The position numbers and the translations under genes were made by a program. From Roseospira goensis (GTDB lineage: Bacteria; Pseudomonadota; Alphaproteobacteria; Rhodospirillales; Rhodospirillaceae), in contig NZ_JACIGI010000032.1 of the NCBI RefSeq assembly GCF_014197795.1, positions 1 through 40,029 of the forward strand: a DNA stretch of 40,029 bases. Reading direction: 5' to 3'. The notes beneath the pieces are model-generated. The model was not told the origin of the DNA, made no database searches, and saw only the letters and a list, made by a program, of their open reading frames with translations. Shown piece by piece: positions 8,202 through 23,380 of the stretch; the stretch's first letter is position 1; the number at the start of each line of letters is the position of its first letter.

Positions 8202-9317
8202 TCAGGTCAGGCTTGCGGCAAGGGTCGAGCGCACGGCGTCGGCGGGTACGTCGTCCTGGAGATGGGCGCGGCCGATGCCGCGCGCCAGCACGAAGGTGAT
8301 GCGGCCGTCCTTGACCTTCTTGTCCCGGGCCATGTGGCCGAGCAGGCGCTCCACGTCCCAGGTCCGCGCCGGGTCCGGGCGCACCGGCAGGCCGACGGCG
8401 GCCAGGTGACGGCGCACCCGTTCGGCGTCCTGGCCCGGGCACAGCCCGAGCCGGTGCGACAGGTCGAAGGCCATGACCATGCCGATCGCCACCGCCTCGC
8501 CGTGCAGCAGGGCGTCGCCGTAGCCGGTCTCGGCTTCCAGCGCGTGGCCGAAGGTGTGGCCCAGGTTGAGCAGCGCGCGCTGCCCGGCCTCGCGCTCGTC
8601 GGCGGCCACCACGGCGGCCTTGGCGCGGCAACTGGTGGCGATGGCCTCGGTCCGCAGCGCCGCGTCGCCGTCCAGCAGGGCGGTGCCGTGCGCTTCCAGC
8701 CAGTCCCAGAACGCGGCATCGCCGATCAGGCCGTATTTGGCGGTCTCGGCGTAGCCGGCCCGCAGCTCGCGCCGGGGCAGGGTGTCCAGGGTGTCGGTGT
8801 CGGCCAGCACCAGCCGGGGCTGGTGGAAGGCGCCGATCAGGTTCTTGCCGTGGCGGCTGTTGACCGCGGTCTTGCCGCCGACGCTGCTGTCCACCTGGGC
8901 CAGCAGGGTGGTCGGGATCTGCACGAACGGCACACCGCGCAGGGCCACGGCGGCGGCGAACCCGGCCAGATCGCCGACCACCCCGCCGCCCAGGGCAATC
9001 ACCGGCGTGCCGCGCTCCAGGCCGAAGCCGAGCAGCGCCTCCAGCAGGTCCTCCAGGCGGCTCAGGCTCTTGCTGGCCTCGCCGGCCGGCACGATGTGCG
9101 CCCCGGTTTCGACGCCGGCGGACGTCAGCGCGGTCCGCACCCGCTCCAGGTACAGCGCGGCCACGGTCTCGTCGCTGACCACGATGGCGCGGCGCGCCCC
9201 GGGCACGGCGGCGCGCAGCAGGTCGCCGGCGCGGTCCAGCAGGCCGGGACCGATGTGGATGTCGTAGCGGCGCTCCCCCAGCGCGACCGGGACGGTGACG
9301 GCGGCGGGCGTGCTCAT
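8202..9317 (-). CDS. aroB: 3-dehydroquinate synthase
   Basis: The enzyme converts DAHP to 3-dehydroquinate, the second step of the shikimate pathway, in the cytoplasm, using NAD+ and a divalent metal. It has 371 residues, the normal length. The NAD-binding [15 protein letters not shown] (about 110-124), the catalytic [11 protein letters not shown] loop, [14 protein letters not shown] and the metal-ligand region [12 protein letters not shown] are all present. The ATG overlaps the aroK stop by 4 bp (ATGA), so the two genes are translationally coupled. Confidence 0.96.
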   Translation of the reverse strand: MSTPAAVTVPVALGERRYDIHIGPGLLDRAGDLLRAAVPGARRAIVVSDETVAALYLERVRTALTSAGVETGAHIVPAGEASKSLSRLEDLLEALLGFGLERGTPVIALGGGVVGDLAGFAAAVALRGVPFVQIPTTLLAQVDSSVGGKTAVNSRHGKNLIGAFHQPRLVLADTDTLDTLPRRELRAGYAETAKYGLIGDAAFWDWLEAHGTALLDGDAALRTEAIATSCRAKAAVVAADEREAGQRALLNLGHTFGHALEAETGYGDALLHGEAVAIGMVMAFDLSHRLGLCPGQDAERVRRHLAAVGLPVRPDPARTWDVERLLGHMARDKKVKDGRITFVLARGIGRAHLQDDVPADAVRSTLAASLT

Positions 9318-9913
9318 GCCGGGGGGGCCTCTCCGGCCGGGTGGGCGGTAACGAAATCGCGCACGGCCTCCAGCACCTGGGCGGTGGTGCGGTCGGCGCT
9401 CTCGGTGCCGGTGGGGACGGTGATGTCGGCCTCGGCGTAGACCGGATAGCGGTCGTCCATGAGCGCCTTCAGCTTGGCGCGCGGATCGCCCGTGTTGAGC
9501 AGCGGCCGGTGGGTGCGCCCGGCGGTGCGGGCCACCAGCACGTCAAGGTCGGCGCGCAGCCACACCGACACCGCCCGCGCCCGGATCAGGGCGCGCGTCT
9601 GCGGGGCGATGAAGGCGCCGCCGCCGGCGGCCAGAACGCACGACGGCCCCTCCAGCAGGCGGGCCATGACCTTGCGTTCGCAGTCGCGGAAGGCGGCCTC
9701 GCCGTAGACCGAGAAGATATCCGTGATGCTGAGCCCGGCGGCCTTGACGATCTCGTCGTCGGTGTCCACGAACGGCCGCTCCAGCCGGGCCGCCAAGCGG
9801 CGCCCGACGCAGCTCTTGCCGGCGCCCATCAGCCCCACGAGGACCACGGTGCGCGGATCGTCGATGCGTTGCGTCGGGGCCGGGCGCTCTCTACACTGCC
9901 TCGCGGTCGCCAT
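9314..9913 (-). CDS. aroK: Shikimate kinase
   Basis: The enzyme phosphorylates shikimate with ATP in the shikimate pathway. It has 199 residues. The P-loop GLMGAGKS (27-34), the Walker B-like VDTDDE (49-54), the substrate arginine in AFRDCER (about residue 76) and GGG (97-99) are intact. About 20 residues precede the first conserved strand, so a slightly later start is possible. It is the first gene of the aroK-aroB-corC operon; three GCGGACGT half-sites lie upstream (9953-9980). Confidence 0.95.
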   Translation of the reverse strand: MATARQCRERPAPTQRIDDPRTVVLVGLMGAGKSCVGRRLAARLERPFVDTDDEIVKAAGLSITDIFSVYGEAAFRDCERKVMARLLEGPSCVLAAGGGAFIAPQTRALIRARAVSVWLRADLDVLVARTAGRTHRPLLNTGDPRAKLKALMDDRYPVYAEADITVPTGTESADRTTAQVLEAVRDFVTAHPAGEAPPA

Positions 9914-9952
9914 GGTCCAAACCTAGCATCGATCCTCGACATTGTCGCGGGG

Positions 9953-9980
9953 ACGTCCGCCGCGCGGACGTTGCGGACGT
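9953..9980. promoter_or_regulatory. Three 8-bp half-sites in the aroK / 10134 divergent spacer
   Basis: ACGTCCGC (9953-9960) and GCGGACGT (9964-9971) form an inverted repeat with a 3-bp spacer, and a third GCGGACGT follows at 9973-9980. They lie 40-67 bp upstream of aroK in the 220-bp divergent spacer. The arrangement resembles a repressor operator; no regulator is identified. Confidence 0.4.
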
Positions 9981-10070
9981 TTCGTGTCCGGAGATCGTGT
10001 GTGTAGACCGGGGCGGCGGCGCTGTCCAGCGCCGCGGCGGCCGGGCGGCCGCCGCACCGAGGGGACGAGG

Positions 10071-10122
10071 GGTCCACCAGAGGACCACCAGGGGACCACG
10101 AGCGGACCACGAGCGGACGAGG
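10071..10122 (+). repeat. Four 11-bp tandem repeats upstream of the 57-residue gene
   Basis: The units are GGTCCACCAGA, GGACCACCAGG, GGACCACGAGC and GGACCACGAGC (10071-10114), followed by a partial GGACGAGG (10115-10122) that also occurs just before the array at 10063-10070. The array ends 11 bp before the GTG start at 10134. An 11-bp period places each unit on the same face of the helix. Confidence 0.75.
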
Positions 10123-10133
10123 GGGAGACGACG

Positions 10134-10307
10134 GTGGCACGACGACGCGGTCGCTACGCGGGAGACGAACGGTCCGGCGTTCTGCTGAAGGTGCTGGGGC
10201 TGCTGCTGCTGGCCCTGGTGGTGGCGGGCGGGGCCGTGCTGGCGACCTGGGACATGAAGCCGCCGACCCGCCCGGTCGAGAAGGTCATCCCCAATGACCG
10301 CTTCTAG
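10134..10307 (+). CDS. 57-residue single-pass membrane protein of unknown function
   Basis: The GTG at 10134, preceded by GGGGGAG, starts a short protein with an Arg-rich N-terminus (MARRRGRY). One strongly hydrophobic helix follows (about residues 18-38, LLKVLGLLLLALVVAGGAVL), then a short polar tail ending VEKVIPNDRF. The topology is probably N-in with the tail in the periplasm. Its last codons overlap the start of the next gene by 14 bp, so the two are coupled. I recall similar small proteins next to the same kind of partner in other Rhodospirillales, but cannot name a family. Confidence 0.72.
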   Translation: MARRRGRYAGDERSGVLLKVLGLLLLALVVAGGAVLATWDMKPPTRPVEKVIPNDRF

Positions 10308-12357
10308 GCGGACCGCCGGCGCGGGTCTGGCGCTGTTGGCCCTGCTTGCCGGCGCGGCCGCGCCCGTGCCCGCGCTGGCCCAGGCGCCGCCGCCCGCCGG
10401 GGGGACGGGACAGCCGCTGCCGCTGGTGCCGCCGGACTGGCGGGCGCCGGAGCCCGAGTCCGAGCCCGAGCCCGACTCCGAGTTCGAGCCGCCGCCGGCG
10501 GCGGTGCCCCCGGCGCTGACCCCCCCGGACACGACCGCGCCCGCCGCTCCGCCGCGCGAGGCGGCGCCCGCGGTGCGACCCGCCGCGCCCCCGGGGGCGA
10601 TGCCGTCGCTGGATCCCCCGCGCGAGATCGCGCCGCCGCCCGGCGGGCTGACCCAGGAGGAACGCGCGCTGCCGCCGCCCGGGCCGCCGACCAAGCCGCC
10701 GGTGCCGGCGCGCGCGGCGCCGCCCGCGCCGGTCGGCGACGCCACCGGCGTGCTGCCGGCGCGCCCCGGCGGGCTGCCGCAAGACCTGTGGGCGGGCACC
10801 TCGGGCGCGCGGGTGCGCGACCTGGTGGCGGCGCTGCCGCTGACGGTGCCGTCTCCGATCGTGGCCGACCTGCGCCGGCGCCTGCTGCTGACGGTGCAGA
10901 CCGCGCCGCCGGGCCTGTCCGCGCGCGCGCTGCTGGCGCTGCGGGTCGGGCGACTGGCGGCGCTGGGCGGCCCGGCCGACGACCTGGTGGCGCTGGCCGA
11001 ACCGCTCGGCCCCGGGGCCGAGGCCGATCGCGCCCGGCTGCGCGCGTTGGCGATCGAGGGCCGCGACGATCGGGTGTGCGCGCTGGCGCGCGGGGTCGGG
11101 GCGGGCTATGTCGATCCGGTGTGGCAACAGGCCGCCATCCACTGCGACCTGCTGGATGGCGCCCGCGATCGCGCCCTGCTGGGCCTCGCCCTGCTGCGCG
11201 AGATGGGCGGCGGCGCGGCGGCCGGCGACGAGCGCGGCAGCGACGGGGCGTTCATGCTGCTGGCCGAACGCCTGGCCGGGCTCGACAGCCCGGCGCCGGA
11301 CAGCTTCGCCGGGGCCTCGGCGCTGGCCTACCGTTTATTGCGGGCGCTGCCCGACCTGGACGCGCCGGCCGATGCGCTGCGCGCCGGAGAGCCCTGGACG
11401 GCGCGCGCCCTGGCGCTGGGCGGCGGCGGGCCGCCGTCGCTGATCGCCGCGGCGGCCGAGCGGGCGGCGGCGGTGGGGGCGGTGTCCATCGACGACCTGG
11501 CCACCGCATGGCGCGACCTGGACGTGGACCCGCGCGACCTGGAGACACCGGTCTCGCGGGTGGTGCTGGGCGGGACGGCGCTGGACCGCGCCCTGGCCTA
11601 CGCCATCCTGGCGCGCGAGACCGATCCCGAGCGCCTCGCCGAGGGGCTGCTGCATCCGCTGGAGACCAGCCGCACCAAGACGCCCGTGCTGTATCCCCTG
11701 CATGCGGCCCTGTATGCGCCGCTGATCCGCGCGATTCCGGTCGAGCCCGCCGTGCCGGCCTTCCTGGGCGCGGCCGCCGGCCGCGCGCTGTATGCCGCCG
11801 GGTCGATCGAGGCCGGGCGGACCTGGTTGCGGCGGCTGGGTCAGCAGGGCCGCGCCGGCGACGCCGATGCCGAGGACGCGGCCGCGTTGCTGTGGCCGAT
11901 CGCCCGGGTGGCGGACGCGGCGCTGGGCGATCCGCTGCCGGGCGAGCGGCTGGTGCTGTGGCGCCAGGCCCGGGCGGCGCGTCTGGGCGACGGCGCCGAG
12001 GCCCGGCGGGTGCTCGACCGCGACCATGTGGTGCTGCTGAACGTGCTGGAGGCGCTGGGCGCCCCGGTGCAGGCGGTGCACTGGCTGCCGATCAAATCGA
12101 GCCGCGTGTTCGTGGAGGCGGTGGCGGTCGACGGCGGCTTCACCGACGCCGACCGGCTCGCCGCCCTGGAACGCGCGGTCGGGGACGGTCGCCCCGGCGC
12201 GGCGCTGGCGCTGGCGCTGCGGGCGCTGGGACCGGAAGGGCCGGCCGGGGCGTCGCTGGAGACGCTGCAAGCGGTGATCGGCGCCCTGCGGGCGCTCGAC
12301 CTGACCGCCGATGCGCGGCGCGTGGCGCTGGAGGCGCTGCTGGCACGCGGGATCTAG
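10294..12357 (+). CDS. Proline-rich secreted protein with alpha-helical C-terminal region, unknown function
   Basis: The product has 687 residues. A signal peptide (about 1-30, cleavage near ALA-QA) is followed by a Pro/Ala/Glu-rich disordered stretch (about 30-155) with acidic repeats such as PEPESEPEPDSE. The rest (about 160-687) is Ala/Leu-rich and helical, with paired helices that recall TPR-like or solenoid folds; few cysteines are present. The proline-rich part could span the periplasm. The ATG lies inside the upstream small gene, so the two are probably expressed together. No enzymatic motif is seen. Compositional bias makes automated names such as antifreeze protein unreliable. Confidence 0.75.
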   Translation: MTASRRTAGAGLALLALLAGAAAPVPALAQAPPPAGGTGQPLPLVPPDWRAPEPESEPEPDSEFEPPPAAVPPALTPPDTTAPAAPPREAAPAVRPAAPPGAMPSLDPPREIAPPPGGLTQEERALPPPGPPTKPPVPARAAPPAPVGDATGVLPARPGGLPQDLWAGTSGARVRDLVAALPLTVPSPIVADLRRRLLLTVQTAPPGLSARALLALRVGRLAALGGPADDLVALAEPLGPGAEADRARLRALAIEGRDDRVCALARGVGAGYVDPVWQQAAIHCDLLDGARDRALLGLALLREMGGGAAAGDERGSDGAFMLLAERLAGLDSPAPDSFAGASALAYRLLRALPDLDAPADALRAGEPWTARALALGGGGPPSLIAAAAERAAAVGAVSIDDLATAWRDLDVDPRDLETPVSRVVLGGTALDRALAYAILARETDPERLAEGLLHPLETSRTKTPVLYPLHAALYAPLIRAIPVEPAVPAFLGAAAGRALYAAGSIEAGRTWLRRLGQQGRAGDADAEDAAALLWPIARVADAALGDPLPGERLVLWRQARAARLGDGAEARRVLDRDHVVLLNVLEALGAPVQAVHWLPIKSSRVFVEAVAVDGGFTDADRLAALERAVGDGRPGAALALALRALGPEGPAGASLETLQAVIGALRALDLTADARRVALEALLARGI

Positions 12358-12365
12358 CGCCGATC

Positions 12366-12487
12366 GCTCGAAACCGGAACCGCCGGGGTGGGGCCGATTT
12401 CGAGCGTGACTCGGCGCGATCTGTTGGTTTCAGAGCGGAACGCCCGAATTCGAAATCACCATGCGATTCCGTATTCGGGTGTTCCGC
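12366..12487. terminator. Two hairpins between convergent genes (12357 and purL)
   Basis: The first stem pairs GCTCGAAA (12366-12373) with TTTCGAGC (12398-12405) and extends inward with mismatches. The second pairs GCGGAACGCCCGAAT (12435-12449) with ATTCGGGTGTTCCGC (12473-12487), one mismatch in 15. Both lie in the 183-bp gap between convergent genes and may act on both strands. No U-tracts. Confidence 0.5.
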
Positions 12488-12540
12488 CCTAGGCTCGACG
12501 TCGCACCGCGCGCGGACAACGCCTATGACGCCGACGACGG

Positions 12541-14762
<2,222 letters not shown>

Positions 14763-14766
<4 letters not shown>

Positions 14767-15455
14767 GACAGCGCCTCCATCACCGAGACGAACAGGGCGC
14801 GGCCGTCGGTGCCGCCCAGGCGCGGGTCGGCCAGCCGCTCGGGATGCGGCATCAGGCCCAGCACGGTGCGGCTCTCCGACAGAATACCGGCGATGTTGTC
14901 GAGCGAGCCGTTGGGATTGGCGGTCTCGGTCACCTTGCCGCCGGCATCGCAGTAGCGGAACACGATGCGGTCTTCGTCCTCCAGGGCGCACTGGGTGGGC
15001 AGGTCGGCCACGTAGTTGCCGTCGTGATGCGCGATCGGCAGGCGGATGACCTGGGCCGGCGCGTAGCCGGCGGTGAACATCGTGTCGGTGGTCTCGACCC
15101 GCAGGTGGACGTCGCGGCAGATGAAGCGCAGGTCGCGGTTGCGCATCAGGGCGCCGGGCAGCAGGTGGCTCTCGCACAGCACCTGGAAGCCGTTGCAGAT
15201 GCCCAGGATCGCCACCCCGCGATCGGCGGCGCGGCGCACCCCGGCCATGGCGGCGGCATGGGCGGCCATGGCGCCGCAGCGCAGGTAGTCGCCGTGGGAA
15301 AACCCGCCCGGGATGACGATCAGGTCGAGGTCGTCGGGCAGGTCGGGGTCGCCGTGCCAGTGCATGACGGGGGCGCGACCGGTGACGTCGGCCAGGGTCA
15401 CGGCGACGTCGCGGTCGCAGTTGGAGCCGGGAAAGACGATGACGGCGGAGTTCAC
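14763..15455 (-). CDS. purQ: FGAM synthase, glutaminase subunit PurQ
   Basis: This class I glutamine amidotransferase releases ammonia for PurL. It has 230 residues, starting with GTG ([16 protein letters not shown]). The catalytic triad is visible: nucleophile C87 in GICNGFQ, with H204 and E206 in [24 protein letters not shown] is typical. The frame extends upstream, but only this start fits the family N-terminus. It overlaps purL by 4 bp. Confidence 0.95.
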
Positions 15456-15568
15456 GGGCGGGTCTCTCGTCACGAAGGGACGGCAGCGGCCGACCGCCGG
15501 CCAGCCGCACGAGGAGGGTGCATCGGCGCCGGAGCGCCGGGCGGCGGCGGGCCGACCGCCCGCGGCCC

Positions 15569-15805
15569 CTACAGCTCGATCCGGTAGGTCTCGATCACGG
15601 TGTTGGCGAGAAGCTGGCGGCACATGTCGTCGATCCGGGCGCGCGCGGCCTCGGGGTCGTCGTCCTCCAGGTCGAGTTCGATCACCTTGCCCTGGCGCGC
15701 GTCGCGCACGCCGTCGAAGCCGAGCGCGTGCAGCGCGTGGGCGATGGCCTTGCCCTGCGGGTCGAGAACGCCGGCCTTCAGGGTGACATGAACGCGCGCC
15801 TTCAC
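15569..15805 (-). CDS. purS: FGAM synthase subunit PurS
   Basis: A 78-residue protein that bridges PurL and PurQ in the FGAM synthase complex. Its beginning [20 protein letters not shown] and the core [20 protein letters not shown] are diagnostic. It sits between purC (33 bp upstream) and purQ (113 bp downstream) in the operon. Confidence 0.94.
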   Translation of the reverse strand: MKARVHVTLKAGVLDPQGKAIAHALHALGFDGVRDARQGKVIELDLEDDDPEAARARIDDMCRQLLANTVIETYRIEL

Positions 15806-15838
15806 GGTACGGGACCTCCGGACAGGGGGAAAAGGGGG

Positions 15839-16609
15839 CTACTGCAGGGTGGACGGGCCGGGCATGTCGCGCGGACCGCCTTCGGGCAGGATGCCGAGCC
15901 GGCGGGCGACCTCCTGGTAGGCCTCCTCGACGCCGCCCAGGTCGCGGCGGAAGCGGTCCTTGTCCAGGCGCTCGTTGGTCTTGACGTCCCACAGGCGGCA
16001 GTTGTCGGGGCTGATCTCGTCGGCCAGCACCAGATGCATCTCGTCGGTCTGGTCGTCGTAGACGCGGCCGAACTCCAGCTTGAAGTCCACCAGCTTCAGC
16101 CCGATGCCCAGGAACAGGCCCGACAGGTAGTCGTTGACCCGCAGCGCCAGGCTCATCATCTCGTCCAGGTCCTGGATGGTGGCCCAGCCGAAGGCGGTGA
16201 TGTGCTCCTCGGTGACCATCGGGTCGCCCAGCTCGTCGCTCTTGTAGTAGTACTCGACGATGGAGCGCGGCAGCACCGTGCCTTCCTGGATTCCGAACCG
16301 CTTGGACAGCGAACCGGCGGCGACGTTGCGCACCACCACCTCGATGGGGATGATCTCGACCTCGCGCACCAACTGCTCGCGCATGTTCAGGCGGCGGATG
16401 AAGTGGGTCGGGACGCCGATGTCCTGGAGGCGCTGCATCAGGTACTCGCTGATGCGGTTGTTCAGCACCCCCTTGCCGGTGATGGTGCCCTTCTTCTGAT
16501 TGTTGAAGGCGGTGGCGTCGTCCTTGAAGTACTGCACCAGGGTGCCGGGCTCCGGTCCCTCGAACAGGACCTTGGCCTTGCCTTCATAGATCTGTCTGCG
16601 TCGGGCCAT
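15839..16609 (-). CDS. purC: Phosphoribosylaminoimidazole-succinocarboxamide synthase
   Basis: The enzyme joins CAIR and aspartate with ATP to form SAICAR in purine synthesis. It has 256 residues. [11 protein letters not shown] (N-terminal nucleotide-binding strand), [23 protein letters not shown] and [14 protein letters not shown] are family motifs. It heads the purCSQL operon and has its own promoter at 16709-16737. Confidence 0.96.
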   Translation of the reverse strand: MARRRQIYEGKAKVLFEGPEPGTLVQYFKDDATAFNNQKKGTITGKGVLNNRISEYLMQRLQDIGVPTHFIRRLNMREQLVREVEIIPIEVVVRNVAAGSLSKRFGIQEGTVLPRSIVEYYYKSDELGDPMVTEEHITAFGWATIQDLDEMMSLALRVNDYLSGLFLGIGLKLVDFKLEFGRVYDDQTDEMHLVLADEISPDNCRLWDVKTNERLDKDRFRRDLGGVEEAYQEVARRLGILPEGGPRDMPGPSTLQ

Positions 16610-16708
16610 CAGTGTCGTCTTGTGGGGTGGCGCCGCCGGCGGGCGGCGCAGGGAAGGGAAACAATACGGGCACGCCCGCCCCCGGGGACCCGGGGCGACG
16701 TCGCGCGC

Positions 16709-16737
16709 ACCATAGCGCGGGGCGGGGGCGGGTGAAA
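16709..16737 (-). promoter_or_regulatory. Probable promoter of the purCSQL operon
   Basis: On the minus strand TTTCAC (16737-16732) and TATGGT (16714-16709) are 17 bp apart. The predicted start near 16702 gives a leader of about 92 nt. A self-complementary CCCCGGG-GA-CCCGGGG at 16680-16695 lies at the beginning of that leader; whether it belongs to the end of cobN transcription or to purC control is open. Confidence 0.5.
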
Positions 16738-16768
16738 GGCCGATTCTCGGACGGCGGCGCGGGCGCCC

Positions 16769-20563
<3,795 letters not shown>

Positions 20564-20591
20564 GGCGCGACAGTAGGGCGGATGGCGGCGC

Positions 20592-20620
20592 GGGTCATCC
20601 CCACGTGCGCCGGGGATACC
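20592..20620. terminator. 29-nt hairpin between lysR and cobN
   Basis: GGT(C)ATCCCC pairs with GGGGATACC around a 9-nt loop, with one bulged C. It lies between the end of the LysR gene and the start of cobN, both on the minus strand. Its sequence and 29-nt length recall a single type I-E CRISPR repeat, but there is only one copy and no cas gene. A terminator or leader structure is more likely. Confidence 0.4.
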
Positions 20621-20638
20621 GCCGGACCGGACCCTGCG

Positions 20639-21625
20639 CTACACCCACCCCGCGTTGGGCCGCCCGGTGAGGGCGTTGTAGATCACCCCCGGCGCCTCGG
20701 CGGTCGGGATGATGCGCGACACCGGACGCGCCAGACAGGCGGCCGCGGTCTGGCGCAGCAGCCAGACGCGGAACGCCCGCACCCGCGGAGCGTCCAGCCG
20801 ATCGGGCGGGCACAGGAACCAGTACGCGTAGTTGCTCTCGATGGCGAGGTCGAACGGCGCCACCAGGCGGCCGTCGGCCAGCTCGTCGGCGATCAGCACC
20901 GTGCGCCCCAGCAGCACGCCATGGCCGGCCACCGCGGACTGGATGCTCATGGTCGAATCGACGAACCCGGGGCCGCGGTGCGGGTCGAAGTCCCCCTGCA
21001 CCCCGGCGGCGGCCAGCCATACCGCCCAGTCCAGGCCGCCGTCCTGCAACAGCACGTGGTAGGCCAGGTCGGCCGGGGTGCGCAGCGGCGCCGCCCCGGT
21101 CAGCAGCGCCGGGGCGCACACCGGGAACACCTCGTCGCGCATCAACACCTCGGCGTGCAGCCCGGGGTAGGGTCCCGGCCCCATGCGGATCGCCACGTCG
21201 GCCGCGCCGCCGTCCAGGTCGACCGGCAGCAGCCCGGTTTCCAGCCGCAGTTCGATCTCCGGGTGCGCCGCCAGGAAGTCGCCCAGGCGTGGGATCAGCC
21301 ACTTGGCGGCGAAGCTGGTCATGGTGGCGACGATCAGCCGCCCGGCGGCCTCCTGGGCGCACAGGGCTTCGGTGGCCTCGTGCAGGATCTGGAAGGCATC
21401 CCGCACCCGGCAGGCGTAGCGCTGCCCGGCCTCGGTCAGGTGGATGGCGCGGGTGCCGCGCCGGAACAGCGGCACCCCCAGGTGTTCCTCCAGGGCCTTG
21501 ACCTGATGGCTGACGGCGGCCTGGGTGACGTGCAGCTCCTCGGCCGCGCGGGTGAACGACAGGTGGCGGGCGGCGGCGGCGAAGGCACGCAGGGCGTTGA
21601 GCGGCGGCAGGCGGCGGGGCGACAT
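20639..21625 (-). CDS. LysR-family transcriptional regulator (GcvA-like)
   Basis: The product has 328 residues. The winged HTH (about 6-65) reads [20 protein letters not shown] then [20 protein letters not shown], which is close to the GcvA/AmpR subgroup. An effector-binding domain follows (about 93-300). The MSPRR start fits the family; the frame extends upstream without support. It is divergent from glutathione reductase, so it may control that gene and itself. GcvA-like similarity does not prove control of the gcv genes about 17 kb away. Confidence 0.85.
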   Translation of the reverse strand: MSPRRLPPLNALRAFAAAARHLSFTRAAEELHVTQAAVSHQVKALEEHLGVPLFRRGTRAIHLTEAGQRYACRVRDAFQILHEATEALCAQEAAGRLIVATMTSFAAKWLIPRLGDFLAAHPEIELRLETGLLPVDLDGGAADVAIRMGPGPYPGLHAEVLMRDEVFPVCAPALLTGAAPLRTPADLAYHVLLQDGGLDWAVWLAAAGVQGDFDPHRGPGFVDSTMSIQSAVAGHGVLLGRTVLIADELADGRLVAPFDLAIESNYAYWFLCPPDRLDAPRVRAFRVWLLRQTAAACLARPVSRIIPTAEAPGVIYNALTGRPNAGWV

Positions 21626-21705
21626 GGCAGGCGCCTCGGCGTTGAGGGGGACACACGGCGGGTGGACCCGGCAGTCTACGCCGCGCGCCGGCGCGGACGG
21701 ACCGG

Positions 21706-21758
21706 TTTTCGCCCGCACGGGCATGAAAATCCCTCGGGTCGGGGCGCACGAAAAGTCA
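21706..21758. promoter_or_regulatory. Palindromes in the lysR-gor divergent spacer
   Basis: The 313-bp spacer (21626-21938) holds no gene. Within it TTTTC-GCCCG-CA-CGGGC-AT-GAAAA (21706-21729) is a nested palindrome, and a second imperfect dyad GCGCA-N10-TGCGT lies at about 21739-21758. Both are AT-richer than their surroundings and sit between divergent starts, as LysR operators do. Direct evidence is only the symmetry. Confidence 0.45.
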
Positions 21759-21938
21759 TGCGTCGCCCGCGCCTCGGCCGGATGCCGTGACCGGCCGGGG
21801 GTCGGCCCGGCCCCGCGCGGGGTTGTCAGAGCCGGCCGTCTGCGCCACATCCCTGGCGGCACGCCGGACGCCGGCGCGACCGCGGGCCACACCGCGCCAC
21901 ACATCACGCCACACCAAGGGGGCAGGACGGGCGAAGCC

Positions 21939-23318
21939 ATGGCGACCTACGACTACGACCTTATCACGATCGGGGCCGGCTCTGGTGGCGTGCGCGCCAG
22001 CCGGATCGCGGCGAGCTGGTACGGCGCGCGCGTCGCCATCGTCGAATCGAGCCGCGTCGGCGGTACCTGCGTGATGCGCGGCTGCGTGCCCAAGAAGCTG
22101 CTGGTCTACGGCGCCCACGTGGCCGAGGACCTGGAGGACGCGCTCGGCTACGGCTGGACCATCGAGGGCGCGCGCCACGACTGGGGCGCCCTGATCGCCA
22201 ACAAGGAGCGCGAGCTGGAGCGGCTGGAAGGCGTCTACCACCGCCTGCTGCGCGACGCCGGGGTGACGCTGCTGGAGGGCCGCGGCCGGGTGGTGGACCC
22301 GCACACCGTCGAGGTGGACGGCACGACCGTGACCGCCCGGACCATCCTGATCGCCACCGGCGGCTGGCCCACCCTGCCCGACATTCCGGGCATCGAGCAC
22401 GCCATCACCTCGAACGAGGCGCTTGATCTGCCATCCCGGCCCGACCGCGTCGTGGTGGTCGGCGGCGGCTATATCGCGGTGGAGTTCGCCGGCATCTTCA
22501 ACGCGCTCGGCTCGCGGGTCACCGAGGTGATCCGGGCCGGCCAGATCCTGCGCGGCTTCGACGAGGACGTGCGCGATACCCTGGCGGCGGAAATGGAGAA
22601 GAAGGGCATCCGCATCCGTCGCGAATGCCAGATCCGCTCGATCGAGAAGCGCGACGACGGCAGCCTGTCGCTGCTCACCGACCAGGGCGAGGAGATCGAG
22701 GCCGACGCGGTGATGTACGCCACCGGGCGGGCGCCCAACACCGCCGGCCTGGGCCTGGAGCATGCCGGCGTGCGCCTGACCAAGGGCGGCGCGGTCGAGG
22801 TGGACCAGTGGAACCGCACCAACGTCGAGAGCATCTATGCCATCGGCGACGTGACCGACCGGGTCAACCTGACCCCGGTGGCGATCAAGGAGGGCATGGC
22901 CTTCGCCGCCACGGTGTTCAACGACACCCCCACGGTGATGGACTACGCCGCCATCCCGTCGGCGGTGTTCAGCCAGCCGCCGGTTGGCACCGTGGGCCTG
23001 ACCGAGGGCCAGGCCCGCGCCCAGGAGGCGGTGGACGTCTACGTCTCGCGTTTCCGGCCGATGAAGGTCACGCTGTCGGGGCGCGACGAGAAGACCATGA
23101 TGAAGCTGATCGTCGCGCGCGCCACCGACCGGGTGCTGGGCGCCCACATGGTCGGCATGGACGCCCCGGAGATCATTCAGGGTCTCGGCATCGCGATGAA
23201 GGCCGGCGCGACCAAGGCGCACTTCGACGCCACCGTGGGCATCCACCCGACGGCGGCCGAGGAGTTCGTGACCATGCGCGAGCCGATCCCCGATCCCTCG
23301 TTCGAACACACCGAGTAG
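21939..23318 (+). CDS. gor: Glutathione-disulfide reductase
   Basis: This FAD enzyme reduces glutathione disulphide with NADPH in the cytoplasm. It has 459 residues. The FAD motif [11 protein letters not shown] (12-22), the redox-active pair C44/C49 in GGTCVMRGC, the NADPH-binding [11 protein letters not shown] (175-185) and the catalytic H436/E441 in HPTAAEEF are intact. The CVMRGC variant and the length fit the plant/alphaproteobacterial glutathione reductase type rather than lipoamide dehydrogenase. The ATG follows AGGGGGCAGG. The stop codon is embedded in a short repeat: GAGTAGCACG occurs twice (23313-23322, 23323-23332). Confidence 0.93.
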   Translation: MATYDYDLITIGAGSGGVRASRIAASWYGARVAIVESSRVGGTCVMRGCVPKKLLVYGAHVAEDLEDALGYGWTIEGARHDWGALIANKERELERLEGVYHRLLRDAGVTLLEGRGRVVDPHTVEVDGTTVTARTILIATGGWPTLPDIPGIEHAITSNEALDLPSRPDRVVVVGGGYIAVEFAGIFNALGSRVTEVIRAGQILRGFDEDVRDTLAAEMEKKGIRIRRECQIRSIEKRDDGSLSLLTDQGEEIEADAVMYATGRAPNTAGLGLEHAGVRLTKGGAVEVDQWNRTNVESIYAIGDVTDRVNLTPVAIKEGMAFAATVFNDTPTVMDYAAIPSAVFSQPPVGTVGLTEGQARAQEAVDVYVSRFRPMKVTLSGRDEKTMMKLIVARATDRVLGAHMVGMDAPEIIQGLGIAMKAGATKAHFDATVGIHPTAAEEFVTMREPIPDPSFEHTE

Positions 23319-23336
23319 CACGGAGTAGCACGGAGA

Positions 23337-23380
23337 CCGAGTAGCGGGGGGACAGGGAAACCCGCGGCCGCGCTACTCGG
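23337..23380. terminator. Hairpin between convergent gor and secreted-protein gene
   Basis: CCGAGTAGCG (23337-23346) pairs perfectly with CGCTACTCGG (23371-23380) over a 24-nt loop. The right arm contains the stop codon of the minus-strand gene, and the left arm is a further copy of the gor end sequence. A shared terminator for both directions is likely; no U-tract. Confidence 0.5.

Noticed and set aside
20592-20620. CRISPR array
   Set aside because: A single repeat-like unit without a second copy, spacer or cas gene is not an array.
20564-20640. Cobalamin riboswitch upstream of cobN
   Set aside because: Only about 75 bp are available and no B12-box-like sequence is seen; just one hairpin.
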